In this document: piece after piece, positions 1 through 8,325 of the stretch
How positions within the stretch are numbered: position 1 is the first letter of the stretch
Layout: every line of letters starts with the position of its first letter
Assembly: GCA_964599235.1 (NCBI GenBank)
Contig: CAZRDX010000046.1
Coordinates: 79,321 to 143,320, forward strand
Source: DRPN01 sp964599235
Lineage (GTDB): Bacteria; Bacteroidota; Bacteroidia; Bacteroidales; VadinHA17
Reading direction: 5' to 3'
Length of the DNA: 64,000 bases
The notes under the pieces: model-generated
The model's input: the letters and a program-made list of their open reading frames with translations, nothing else
The model's database searches: none
Told to the model about the DNA's origin: nothing
Made by a program: the position numbers and the translations under genes

Positions 1-493
1 GACGTGTATGGATGGTCAGGGCAGGAGCCACCAGCGACATCAGTCGTACGGCCAGACGCGCCACCCCCGGCATCTCTTTTCTGAGCTTCAGCCACGGTGA
101 GGTGGCCACCACCCCGTGCAGGGCCAGACACCGCCGCACCGCATACCCCAGCACAAGATTGCCTCCCATGCTGTGACCATAAAGGAAAACCGGCTTCTCC
201 GGAAAATATTCCCGGGCCCGCTGCACCAAGATGTCGATATCCTCCATCATCCTCACATAAGAGGGGGAATACCCTCTTTTCCCCTCGGAACGGCCGTGTC
301 CCCGCAGATCGAAAGTCACCACCGCCATGCCTTTCTCCACGAAACGCACAGCCCAGGGCTCATAACGCGACGAGTGTTCCCCATGCCCGTGCACCAGGGC
401 CATCACTCCCTGCACCTCATCATCGGGTGACCAATACTGACCGAACAAGGTCAGCCGGTCAACGCTCTTCATCTGGAACTCTTTGTGTACCAT
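1..493 (-). CDS. alpha/beta hydrolase (monoacylglycerol lipase-like), 3' end outside window
   Basis: The N-terminal 164 residues of a serine hydrolase of the S33/Hydrolase_4 group are visible; the rest lies to the left of the window. Landmarks in order are the oxyanion-loop stretch LVHGHGEHS (about 34-42), FDLRGHGRS (61-69) and the nucleophile elbow GHSMGG (106-111, Ser108). The Asp and His of the triad are not in the window. No signal peptide is seen, so the enzyme is probably cytoplasmic. This pattern is typical of monoacylglycerol lipases and lysophospholipases, but the substrate cannot be fixed from sequence alone. It is transcribed divergently from the YjbQ-type gene. The start is the ATG at 491-493, just before the first conserved strand. 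Confidence 0.85.
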   Translation of the reverse strand, partial: MVHKEFQMKSVDRLTLFGQYWSPDDEVQGVMALVHGHGEHSSRYEPWAVRFVEKGMAVVTFDLRGHGRSEGKRGYSPSYVRMMEDIDILVQRAREYFPEKPVFLYGHSMGGNLVLGYAVRRCLALHGVVATSPWLKLRKEMPGVARLAVRLMSLVAPALTIHTR

Positions 494-509
494 CTTGATC
501 CTTTCCCAT

Positions 510-540
510 TTTGAACAGGCCGGAAGAGTTGTTAAATTTG
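510..540 (+). promoter_or_regulatory. Bacteroidota-type promoter for the YjbQ gene
   Basis: TTTG at 510-513 and TAAATTTG at 533-540 are separated by 19 bp, which fits the TTTG / TAnnTTTG consensus of the Bacteroidota primary sigma factor. Transcription would begin about 545-548, some 20 bp before the ATG at 567. Confidence 0.65.
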
Positions 541-566
541 GAATTCCGGTTTTTAAATTTAAGAAA

Positions 567-971
567 ATGCGCCAGATAATACAAATCAGCACCCATTCAC
601 ACAACGATCTCATTGACATCACACCGCAGGTGAGAGCCGTCGTGGCAGAATCGGGTATCCGCGACGGGCTGGTGAACGTCTATGCGCAGGGGGCCACAGC
701 GGCCATCATGATCCAGGAGAACTGGGACCGCTCGGTACAGCACGATGTGATCACGCTGCTGAGAAAGCTCATCCCACCGGGGGTGTGGGAACACGACCGG
801 CAGGACAACAACGGCGACGCCCACCTCAAGGCCGGCCTCGTCGGCCCCTCGGAGACCATCCCCCTCATCGACGGTGAACTGGGCCTCTCCACCTGGCAGA
901 ACATCTTCTTCTGCGAATTCGACGGCCCGCGCAGCCGCCGCAACATCGTGGTGACCGTCATGGGCGGGTGA
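567..971 (+). CDS. YjbQ / UPF0047 family protein
   Basis: A 134-residue protein of the YjbQ (UPF0047) family, usually about 130-140 residues. Members show weak thiamine-phosphate synthase activity when overproduced; the physiological role is unsettled. Family signatures are visible: GATAAIMIQEN (42-52), then the NNGDAHLKAGLVG block (81-93) with metal-binding Asp and His, and the C-terminal LSTWQNIFFCEFDGPRSR (107-124). The start at 567 was chosen because the family begins just before the first strand (QIIQIST); an in-frame extension to 483 runs through the promoter and has no homology-like sequence. It stands alone between a promoter and a strong terminator. Confidence 0.9.
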   Translation: MRQIIQISTHSHNDLIDITPQVRAVVAESGIRDGLVNVYAQGATAAIMIQENWDRSVQHDVITLLRKLIPPGVWEHDRQDNNGDAHLKAGLVGPSETIPLIDGELGLSTWQNIFFCEFDGPRSRRNIVVTVMGG

Positions 972-1006
972 ACCTCTCCCCTCTGGCAGGGATTTTGTTG
1001 AGGATC

Positions 1007-1039
1007 AAGCCGGAAGCAATGACTCTTCCGGCTTTTTTT
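1007..1039 (+). terminator. Rho-independent terminator after the YjbQ gene
   Basis: A perfect 10-bp stem, AAGCCGGAAG (1007-1016) against CTTCCGGCTT (1025-1034), with an 8-nt loop and a run of seven T (1033-1039). It separates the YjbQ gene from the downstream module. Confidence 0.9.
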
Positions 1040-1069
1040 CGTAAATTGTAAGGAAAACAACACCGCACA

Positions 1070-2605
1070 ATGAACGGGTGGAGAACAACGGTGTTAGCAC
1101 TGATGATCGAGGCCGTGAGCCTGGTATCGTGTAATTCACAAAATGCTACGAAAATGAACGGAGTATCTTTACATAACCGGCAGCCGGCGGTGGCCGGGAG
1201 CTTCTATCCGGCCGATCCTGCCGAATTGACAGGGATGTTACGCACTTTCTTCGAGGAGGCCCCTGAGGCCCGTCTGGAGGGGGAGGTGGTGGCGCTCATC
1301 GCCCCCCATGCAGGGTATGTCTTCTCGGGCGCCGTGGCCGCCGCCTCCTACCGGCAGCTGCCGCGGGACAAACAGTTTGACCGCATCTTCCTCATCGGCA
1401 CGAGCCACTATGTCCATCTTCCGGGAGCTTCCATTTACAACGAGGGCAACTATGAGACCCCGCTGGGAGAGGTGAAGGTGGACACGGAGCTGGCCACACA
1501 GCTCATCCGGGAACACAAGGTCTTCGAGTTCGACCCTTCGGCCCACAGCCGCGAGCATTCGCTGGAGGTGCAGCTTCCCTTCCTGCAATACTGGCTGAAG
1601 AAAGATTTCCGCATCGTGCCCGTCGTGATCGGCACGCAGGACCCCTCGGTGATCCGTAAGATCGCCGGTGCCCTGGCACCCTATTTCGGCGGCAACAACC
1701 TTTTCGTCGTCAGCACCGACCTGTCCCACTATCCCACCTACGACCATGCGAAGGTGGCCGACGAGCATGTGCTGCAGGCGGTGGTGAGCGGGCGGCCGTC
1801 GCAGCTGCTGCAGGCACTGCGCGACAACGAGGCCCGCGGTTATCCCAACCTGCTCACCTCCATGTGCGGCTGGCCGGGCGTGCTCGCCCTCATGGAGATC
1901 ACACAGGACAGAAAGGACATCACGTACCACAAAGTCCTCTACCGCAACTCAGGCGATGCCCCCTACGGCGACCACCAGCGCGTGGTGGGTTATGGCGCCG
2001 TGGTGGTGACGATGAAAGAAAAAGAAGAAGGGTCTGACGACTATCTCACCCGCGAAGACAAGCTCACCCTCTTGCGCATCGCCCGCAAGACCCTGGAGGA
2101 ACGTATCCGTCACGGACGTCTTCCGGAGATCGACACCACAGGCTTCTCCCGCAACCTGCTGGAGCCGGCCGGCGCCTTCGTGACGCTGCACACCGCCCGG
2201 GGCGAGCTGCGGGGATGCATCGGGCGTTTCCTGCCCGACGAACCCCTCTACCTGGTGGTGCGCGACATGACCGTGGCCGCCGCCTTGCAGGACTATCGCT
2301 TCCCGCCCGTCACCCCCGACGAGGTGGATAACCTCGACATCGAGATCTCCGTCCTGACCCCCCTGAAAAGGATCCACTCGATCGACGAGTTCAAGCTGGG
2401 CAGGGATGGTATCTACATGGTAAAAGACGGTCGCTCGGGCACCTTCCTGCCGCAGGTGGCCGACGAGACCCACTGGACCAAGGAGGAATTCCTCGGCCAT
2501 TGCGCCCGCGACAAGGCCGGCATCGGATGGGACGGCTGGCGCGATGCCGAACTATACACCTATCAGGCGATCGTCTTCTCCGAGAAAGAAATGTTGGGAA
2601 AATAA
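1070..2605 (+). CDS. AmmeMemoRadiSam system proteins B and A fused (MEMO-AMMECR1), putative lipoprotein
   Basis: A 511-residue two-domain protein. Residues 35-315 are a MEMO domain (extradiol-dioxygenase-like fold) with the metal-site residues in place: H80 in IAPHAGY, H113 in GTSHYVHL, D217 and H220 in STDLSHY, C266 in TSMCGWPG. Residues 325-505 are an AMMECR1 domain with the hallmark LRGCIG (380-385). The first 20 residues form a short hydrophobic stretch ending in LVSC, a plausible lipobox with Cys21 as the lipidated residue; a Glu at 14 makes it imperfect. The two domains are separate genes in many organisms. In this family they occur with the radical SAM enzyme encoded downstream at 6221. 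The biochemical product of the system is not established, so no reaction is assigned. Confidence 0.88.
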   Translation: MNGWRTTVLALMIEAVSLVSCNSQNATKMNGVSLHNRQPAVAGSFYPADPAELTGMLRTFFEEAPEARLEGEVVALIAPHAGYVFSGAVAAASYRQLPRDKQFDRIFLIGTSHYVHLPGASIYNEGNYETPLGEVKVDTELATQLIREHKVFEFDPSAHSREHSLEVQLPFLQYWLKKDFRIVPVVIGTQDPSVIRKIAGALAPYFGGNNLFVVSTDLSHYPTYDHAKVADEHVLQAVVSGRPSQLLQALRDNEARGYPNLLTSMCGWPGVLALMEITQDRKDITYHKVLYRNSGDAPYGDHQRVVGYGAVVVTMKEKEEGSDDYLTREDKLTLLRIARKTLEERIRHGRLPEIDTTGFSRNLLEPAGAFVTLHTARGELRGCIGRFLPDEPLYLVVRDMTVAAALQDYRFPPVTPDEVDNLDIEISVLTPLKRIHSIDEFKLGRDGIYMVKDGRSGTFLPQVADETHWTKEEFLGHCARDKAGIGWDGWRDAELYTYQAIVFSEKEMLGK

Positions 2606-2638
2606 CCTTCCCCCCAAAGCATGCAAAGCACAACGATC

Positions 2639-3622
2639 ATGAAACACCTGACGGGGCTTATTCTGCTGGTCACAACACTGGGCTGCGGCCACGGCGCCCC
2701 CTCCTCACCGCCGCAGGAGGATCTCTCGATCAGAGAGATCAGTGTCGACGGACTCACGCGCACCTATGCGCTTTATCTGCCTCCGGGAGGGCAGGACAGG
2801 TCAATTCCTCTGGTAATGGTATTGCACGGCGGCGGGGGCAAGATCACCAACATGATAGGCTGGAGCAATCGCCGTAGTCCTTACAGGCTGTGGATGGAGG
2901 TGGCGGAGAAAGAGGGGCTGATCATCGTCTATCCCCAGGCGGTGAACGGCCCCACGGGCCGGCCCAACTGGCACGACTGCCGTCTGGACGCTGCTGTCCT
3001 GCCGGAGGTAGACGACGTCCACTTCCTCACCACCCTCCTCGACACCCTCGCCGCCCGCTATCCCGTCGACACCGACAGGATCTACGTCACGGGCATGTCC
3101 AACGGCGGCATCATGACCCTGCGTCTGGCCGTGGAGGTGCCGCAGCGGCTCGCGGCGGTGGCCCCGCTGTGCGCTTCCTTCCCCGACACCTCCGAATGCG
3201 GCCTGCCTTCCACCCCTCTGCCCATATTCCTTCTCAACGGCACTGCCGACCCTCTCCTCCCCTACAAGGGGGGAACCATCGGTAACCCTCCCAGGGCGGA
3301 AAGAGGCACGGTCATCCCCGTGGAACAGACCGTAGCTCTCTGGCAACATGTGAACGGCACCGACACCGTCGCCCGGGTCCGGCAACTGCCCGACCTGGAC
3401 CCCCACGACGGCAGCACCATCACCCTCCTCACCTATCCCGACCCCCTTGGTAACAACGAGGTGGTCTTCTGCAGGATCAACGGCGGAGGACACGCAGCTC
3501 CCAGCATCCGTGAACAATACTCCCCCCTCTGGACCAACTACGTGGGACCCCAGAACCACGATGCTGAAATGGTGGAGCTGGTGTGGGACTTCTTCCGCGA
3601 CAAGGTACGCCATCCCCGCTGA
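2639..3622 (+). CDS. secreted PHB-depolymerase/feruloyl-esterase-like hydrolase (LpqC family), lipoprotein
   Basis: About 327 residues, alpha/beta hydrolase of the LpqC / esterase_PHB group. The signal MKHLTGLILLVTTLGCG ends in a lipobox with Cys16, so an envelope lipoprotein is expected. The triad can be read: Ser in GMSNGG, Asp in NGTADPLLPY, His in GGGHAAPS near the C-terminus; VLHGGGG forms the oxyanion strand. Members hydrolyse polyesters, feruloyl or acetyl esters; the substrate here is unknown. The start at 2639 gives a clean lipoprotein signal; an in-frame ATG at 2621 would add six residues. It follows the MEMO-AMMECR1 gene by about 33 bp and is probably cotranscribed with it. Confidence 0.85.
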   Translation: MKHLTGLILLVTTLGCGHGAPSSPPQEDLSIREISVDGLTRTYALYLPPGGQDRSIPLVMVLHGGGGKITNMIGWSNRRSPYRLWMEVAEKEGLIIVYPQAVNGPTGRPNWHDCRLDAAVLPEVDDVHFLTTLLDTLAARYPVDTDRIYVTGMSNGGIMTLRLAVEVPQRLAAVAPLCASFPDTSECGLPSTPLPIFLLNGTADPLLPYKGGTIGNPPRAERGTVIPVEQTVALWQHVNGTDTVARVRQLPDLDPHDGSTITLLTYPDPLGNNEVVFCRINGGGHAAPSIREQYSPLWTNYVGPQNHDAEMVELVWDFFRDKVRHPR

Positions 3623-3643
3623 CCCCCGGCCGGAGCATTTTAT

Positions 3644-3651
3644 TAACTTTG
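3644..3651 (+). promoter_or_regulatory. -7 box TAACTTTG upstream of the membrane synthase gene
   Basis: TAACTTTG matches TAnnTTTG exactly and lies 23 bp before the ATG at 3675. No TTG is seen at the expected -33 distance, so this would be a weak or internal promoter. Confidence 0.35.
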
Positions 3652-3674
3652 GATGAAAAGAGAATACGGCAACC

Positions 3675-6155
3675 ATGACGGGCACTTACCATTTCTGGCC
3701 CATCATCACGGGTACCACGGCAGCGTACCTCTTCAGCCTGGCTGCGGTGAGGCTGGGCATCTACCGTCGCCGTAACCATCACCACATCTGGAACATCCTG
3801 CTGCTGCTCAATTTCCTGGCCACCGCCCTCATCGGCCTGTTGCTGACCTTGCAAGTCAACTACAAATTCCCCCTGACCGGTGAGGACACCTGGATGCTGG
3901 TGCACGTCGATACCGGCATAGCCATGACCATGATCGTTTTCTTCCACCTGGGCTGGCATCTGCGGTATTTTGCCGCCATCTTCCGCAGGACAAAGACTCC
4001 CCCGGAGCAGCCACCACAGGCACTGCCCGGGGATGAGATACCCGGCCACATGCCATTTCTTCCTCTTTTTGCCGTGGGATTCTCGGCGATGATCACGCAG
4101 CTGGTGATGCTGCGTGCTTTTCTGGCAGTGTTCGAAGGCAACGAGCTGGTGATCGGCATCATCCTGGGTAACTGGATGTTGCTGACGGCGCTGGGAGGGC
4201 GTGCGGGCAGGGCCGCCCGGCGCATGAAGACACCCCGGCAGTTCTTCCGCTCCTCGCTGCTCTGGCTCGGCACCCTCCCTCTGCTGACGCTGATGCTCTT
4301 CTTCGCCCTGAAGGACCAGGTGTTCCTCCCCGGCACACTCACCAGCCTCCCGGCCATCTTCGTGGCTTCGTTCATCCTGTTGCTGCCGTTCTGTTTCCTC
4401 TCGGGCTATGCCTTCACCTTCTTCACCTGGTACCTCTTCCGTCAACGGGGCGGCAACCCTACAGCCCGTGCCTACGCGTGGGAGTCGGCCGGCAGCCTCG
4501 CCGGAGGTTTTCTCTTCAGCTTCGTGCTGGTCTTCCTCCTCGATCCCTTCCATACTCTGACGGTGGTCCTGGCCGGCGATATGGCCTTGTGGGCCTGGCT
4601 CACCCTACACGGGAAAGAACACCCTTCCGCCCGGCCGGCCGCCGCGATGGCCCTTGCCGGTGCCCTCCTCCTTTTCCTGCTGCCTCTCGATCGTTTCTTC
4701 CTGGGGTTTCTCTACCCCCACCAGGAGATCGTGGAACACCGCGAGAGCCCCTTCGGCAGCCTGGTGGTAACCCGTACCGGCGAGCAGATGAACCTCTACG
4801 AGAACCACAACCTGGTAGCCACCACTCTCAACGTCACCGCCAACGAGGAAGATGTGCACTATGCCATGGTGCAGCGTCCCGCCCCGCACAGCGTGTTGCT
4901 CCTCTCCGGCGGCATCTCGGGCACCCTCGCCGAAGTGCTGAAATACCCTTCGGTGGAACGGCTCGACTATGTCGAGATCGACCCCGCCATCATCCGCCTG
5001 GGGAAAAAGTATTTCCCTTTCCCTGAGGACCCGCGGCTGCATGTCATCATCCACGACGGCCGCAGGTACCTGGCCCGCACACAGGAACGCTACGACGTCG
5101 TGCTGGTGAACGTCCCGCCTCCCGTGACGGCCCAGCTCAACCGTTATTACACTCTCGACTTCTTCCGCATCGTGCACGATCATCTCCGTCAGGACGGCGT
5201 GCTCTCTCTGCGTCTTCCCGCCTCACAGAACTACCTGGGAGAGGAGGAAAGCGACATCAACGCACTGCTCCTTGCCACGCTCCGCCGCGTGTTCCCCCAC
5301 GTGGTGATCGTCCCGGGCGAGAAGAACTATTTCCTCGCCTCCGATGCCCCGCTGAGCCTCGACATCGCCAGACTGGTGACGGAGAGAGGTATTGATAACC
5401 GGTATGTCTCGCCCTATTATCTGATGGACGACCTCCTGAAGATGCGCAGTGCACAGATCATGGCCTCGCTGCAGCTGCCGGAGCGGGTGAACAGCGACCG
5501 CGATCCCCGGGCTTACTTCGACCAGATCGCGGTATGGCTGAGCTACTACCGTGCCGACACCCGTCTGCTCATTCTCTTCCTGGCGCTTTTCTTCCTCTTT
5601 TTCGTGGTCCGTTCGGGTGTATACGGGCGGGTGATCTTCGCCGGGGGTGTGGCGGCCGCCGCGGCCGAGGTGCTGCTCCTCTTCCTCTTTGAGACGGTCT
5701 ACGGCTATCTCTATCTGATGACGGGCATCCTGGTGACCCTCTTCATGGCGGGCATGGCGTGGGGGGCCCGCCCCCCTGAGGAGGCTGCTGCCACGGTCCG
5801 CTCCTTCCTGCGCACGGCTCTGCTGCTGGCACTGGCGATGTCGCTGCTGCCCCTGCTGGCATGGGTGCTGCGTCGTCTGGACGTGCTGCCTCTCGCCGGC
5901 GAGATGCTCCTCTTTCTTTACACGCTGGCTTACGGTTACGGCGTGGGGCGTCTTTTCCGCGAGGGAAGCCTGCTGGAGAAGGGTGACGCCGGCCACATCG
6001 CCTCCCGGCTCTACAGCGCCGACGTGGCCGGCGGCGCCCTCGGCGCCCTCAGCGTGGCCACCCTCCTACTCCCCCTGGCCGGCATCACCACCACCGCCCT
6101 CCTCCTGGCTACCCTCCTGCTCCTCACCTCGGCCGCGGCGGCCGCCACAAAATGA
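3675..6155 (+). CDS. membrane protein with embedded spermidine-synthase-like domain
   Basis: An 826-residue polytopic membrane protein. Residues 1-105 are a small helical domain with His77, His91 and His95 in membrane segments, resembling DUF4405/cytochrome-b-like bundles. Residues 130-340 hold further transmembrane helices; residues 350-620 are a soluble Rossmann domain like polyamine aminopropyltransferases, with VEIDPAIIRLGKKYF as the nucleotide-binding acidic loop (about 432-446) and DVVLVNVPPPVT downstream. Residues 630-820 return to membrane helices. Fusions of permease-like helices and SpeE-like domains are widespread and mostly uncharacterised. The catalytic Asp of true spermidine synthases (consensus D-S-T-D-P) is replaced by N-V-P-P-P, so aminopropyl transfer is doubtful. 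It lies inside the AmmeMemoRadiSam cluster. Confidence 0.8.
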   Translation: MTGTYHFWPIITGTTAAYLFSLAAVRLGIYRRRNHHHIWNILLLLNFLATALIGLLLTLQVNYKFPLTGEDTWMLVHVDTGIAMTMIVFFHLGWHLRYFAAIFRRTKTPPEQPPQALPGDEIPGHMPFLPLFAVGFSAMITQLVMLRAFLAVFEGNELVIGIILGNWMLLTALGGRAGRAARRMKTPRQFFRSSLLWLGTLPLLTLMLFFALKDQVFLPGTLTSLPAIFVASFILLLPFCFLSGYAFTFFTWYLFRQRGGNPTARAYAWESAGSLAGGFLFSFVLVFLLDPFHTLTVVLAGDMALWAWLTLHGKEHPSARPAAAMALAGALLLFLLPLDRFFLGFLYPHQEIVEHRESPFGSLVVTRTGEQMNLYENHNLVATTLNVTANEEDVHYAMVQRPAPHSVLLLSGGISGTLAEVLKYPSVERLDYVEIDPAIIRLGKKYFPFPEDPRLHVIIHDGRRYLARTQERYDVVLVNVPPPVTAQLNRYYTLDFFRIVHDHLRQDGVLSLRLPASQNYLGEEESDINALLLATLRRVFPHVVIVPGEKNYFLASDAPLSLDIARLVTERGIDNRYVSPYYLMDDLLKMRSAQIMASLQLPERVNSDRDPRAYFDQIAVWLSYYRADTRLLILFLALFFLFFVVRSGVYGRVIFAGGVAAAAAEVLLLFLFETVYGYLYLMTGILVTLFMAGMAWGARPPEEAAATVRSFLRTALLLALAMSLLPLLAWVLRRLDVLPLAGEMLLFLYTLAYGYGVGRLFREGSLLEKGDAGHIASRLYSADVAGGALGALSVATLLLPLAGITTTALLLATLLLLTSAAAAATK

Positions 6156-6206
6156 AACACAGCCGCACAGCGGAAAGAAAAATTTCCTAACTTTTCCTTT
6201 CCTGAA

Positions 6207-6214
6207 AGGAGGTG
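6207..6214 (+). promoter_or_regulatory. strong Shine-Dalgarno site deciding the start of the radical SAM gene
   Basis: AGGAGGTG ends 6 bp before the ATG at 6221. GTG at 6212 and ATG at 6215 are in frame but overlap the site itself, so 6221 is the likely start. Such a complete site is rare in Bacteroidota. Confidence 0.7.
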
Positions 6215-6220
6215 ATGACC

Positions 6221-7342
6221 ATGGGAAGAAAGATCACAAAAAGAGAGTTCTTCAAACTTTCGCTCACGGGCGCCGGAGCCATGCTGACCGTCCCGCCTCT
6301 CATGGCCGGCGGGAAGGAGAAGCCCTGGAAATGGAGCAAGGTGGCCATGTACCAGACCGAGACGCCGCGCGGGGTGCGCTGTCTGATCTGCCCCAACGAA
6401 TGTACACTGAAAGAGGGGGAATGGAGCGACTGCCGCAACCGCGTGAACATCGGCGGTAAGCTCTACACCATGGCCTACGGCAACCCCTGCGCCGTCCATG
6501 TCGACCCGGTGGAGAAGAAGCCGCTGAACCACTTCCTCCCCGGCAGCCGCGCTTTCTCCATCGCCACCGCAGGATGCAACCTGGCCTGCCTCAACTGCCA
6601 GAACTGGACCATCTCCCAGCGATCACCCAAAGAGACACGCAACGTCGACATGATGCCCGAAAAGGTGGTGGCCGCAGCGAAACAGTATCAGTGCCAGTCG
6701 ATCGCCTACACCTACTCCGAACCGATCACCTTCTACGAATACACCCTGGACACCTCCCGTCTGGCCCATGAGGCGGGCATACGCAACATCCTTGTCTCGG
6801 CCGGGTACATCAACGAGAAACCTTTACGGGAGCTGTGCCGTCACATCGATGCGGCCAACATCGACCTCAAGTCGTTCAGCGACGCTATCTACATGAAACT
6901 CAACGCCGGCAAGCTGCAGCCGGTGCTCGACGCCCTGAAGATCTTCCACGAAGAAGGGGTATGGCTGGAGATCACCAACCTGATCGTCCCGCAATGGACC
7001 GACGACCTGGACATGATCAGAAGGATGTGCGACTGGCTCTATGACAACGACCTGTACAACTATCCCCTTCACTTCTCCCGTTTCCATCCGGCCTACAAGC
7101 TCACGCAGCTGCCCCCCACGCCGGTGTCGGTGCTGGAGCAGGCACGCGAGATCGCCCGCAACGCAGGGATACGTTTCGTGTATATAGGCAACGTCCCCGG
7201 CGGGAAGGACTACGAGAACACCTACTGTCCCAAATGCCACAAGCTGCTGATCGAGCGGCGGGGCTACTTCATCGCCCAGAACCATATCCGGGAGGGGAAA
7301 TGTCCCTACTGCGGCGAGCCCATCCCGGGGGTCTGGGAATGA
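6221..7342 (+). CDS. AmmeMemoRadiSam system radical SAM enzyme with Tat-like signal
   Basis: A 373-residue radical SAM protein. The [4Fe-4S]/SAM motif is C119-x3-C123-x2-C126 (CNLACLNC). Ahead of it is a family-specific Cys block, C54, C57, C61 and C71; behind it are C336-x2-C339 and C361-x2-C364, a likely zinc ribbon. The N-terminus (KITKREFFK followed by a hydrophobic stretch to about residue 29) looks like a twin-arginine signal with Lys-Arg in place of Arg-Arg. If it works, the enzyme would be exported folded with its cluster, which is unusual for radical SAM proteins. It closes the plus-strand module that begins with the MEMO-AMMECR1 fusion. The reaction is unknown. A hairpin (GATGCCGG 7341-7348 with CCGGCATC 7358-7365) overlaps its stop and separates it from queG. 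Confidence 0.88.
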   Translation: MGRKITKREFFKLSLTGAGAMLTVPPLMAGGKEKPWKWSKVAMYQTETPRGVRCLICPNECTLKEGEWSDCRNRVNIGGKLYTMAYGNPCAVHVDPVEKKPLNHFLPGSRAFSIATAGCNLACLNCQNWTISQRSPKETRNVDMMPEKVVAAAKQYQCQSIAYTYSEPITFYEYTLDTSRLAHEAGIRNILVSAGYINEKPLRELCRHIDAANIDLKSFSDAIYMKLNAGKLQPVLDALKIFHEEGVWLEITNLIVPQWTDDLDMIRRMCDWLYDNDLYNYPLHFSRFHPAYKLTQLPPTPVSVLEQAREIARNAGIRFVYIGNVPGGKDYENTYCPKCHKLLIERRGYFIAQNHIREGKCPYCGEPIPGVWE

Positions 7343-7365
7343 TGCCGGAGCACGGCGCCGGCATC

Positions 7366-8289
7366 TCACCGCTCCACGTTGCGTTTCATCCTTTGCAGTC
7401 CGGCCCGCATGACGGGCGTGCCGGCAAAGAGGCGCCGGAACCCCTCCTCATCGAGGCTGCGCCACTCCTCCCGCGTGAGCGTGATCCGTCGCTCATCGGG
7501 GTCGAATTCGGGCATGCGGTGCGGCTCGGCCTTGCTGTTCCAGGGACATACCTCCTGGCAGATGTCACACCCGAAAGCCCAGCCGTGAAAGGAGGCAGGT
7601 GCCTCTTCCGGAAAAGTCTCTTCCTTGTGTTCGATGGTCCAGTAGGAGAGACAGCGGCGGGCGTCGACCGTACGCTGGGGCAGGATGGCCCCCGTGGGAC
7701 AGGCCTCCACACAGCGGGTACAGGTGCCGCAGAGGTCCTTCACCTCCTCATGGTCGTAGGCCAGCTCCAGGTCGACCACCAGCTCGCCGAGGAAGAACCA
7801 CGAGCCTTTGCGGGTGAGGAGGAGGCCGTTGCGTCCCCGCCAGCCGAGGCCGGCACGCCGGGCCAGCTCCCTCTCGAGCAGAGGGGCCGAGTCGACGAAA
7901 GCCCTGCCCCGCACGGGGACGAGCTCACGGTCGATCCACGCCAGGAGCTCCTTCAGCTTCCTGCGCACCACCCGGTGATAGTCCCTGCCCCAGGCATACC
8001 GCGCGATGCGGGGCACCTCCGGAGCTGCAGGCATCTCTTTCCGCGGGAAATAGTTGAGCAGCACCACGATGACGCTCTTGCTGCCCGGCACCAGCCGCGA
8101 AGGATCAAGCCGCTCCTCCACATGACGGGCCATGTAGCCCATGCCCGCATGATGACCCTGCATCAGCCAGCTGAGGAGACGGGCACGTTCCTCCTCCAAC
8201 GGCCGCGCCGGGACAAAACCGCAGGCATCAAAACCCAGTGCCAGCGCCTTCTCCCGTATCTTCGCCGAAAGGCGGGAAGGAGTCAGCAT
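7366..8289 (-). CDS. queG: epoxyqueuosine reductase QueG
   Basis: A 307-residue cobalamin- and Fe-S-dependent enzyme that reduces epoxyqueuosine to queuosine in tRNA. Two ferredoxin-like clusters are visible: C187, C190, C193, C197 (CGTCTRCVEACP) and C241, C244, C248 with C213. The catalytic Asp is probably D133 in FVDSAP. It is shorter than the E. coli protein (379 residues) because it lacks the C-terminal HEAT-like part, as in many phyla. It is the last gene of the suf operon, 36 bp behind the SufT-like gene, so a cluster-containing enzyme is made together with the machinery that builds its clusters. Confidence 0.93.
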   Translation of the reverse strand: MLTPSRLSAKIREKALALGFDACGFVPARPLEEERARLLSWLMQGHHAGMGYMARHVEERLDPSRLVPGSKSVIVVLLNYFPRKEMPAAPEVPRIARYAWGRDYHRVVRRKLKELLAWIDRELVPVRGRAFVDSAPLLERELARRAGLGWRGRNGLLLTRKGSWFFLGELVVDLELAYDHEEVKDLCGTCTRCVEACPTGAILPQRTVDARRCLSYWTIEHKEETFPEEAPASFHGWAFGCDICQEVCPWNSKAEPHRMPEFDPDERRITLTREEWRSLDEEGFRRLFAGTPVMRAGLQRMKRNVER

Positions 8290-8325
8290 ATCATTATCGA
8301 TGAGCCGGACCGCCCCATCCGGGCA

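Noticed and set aside
483..566. N-terminal extension of the YjbQ gene to 483
   Set aside because: It would be read through the promoter and adds 28 residues not found in the family.
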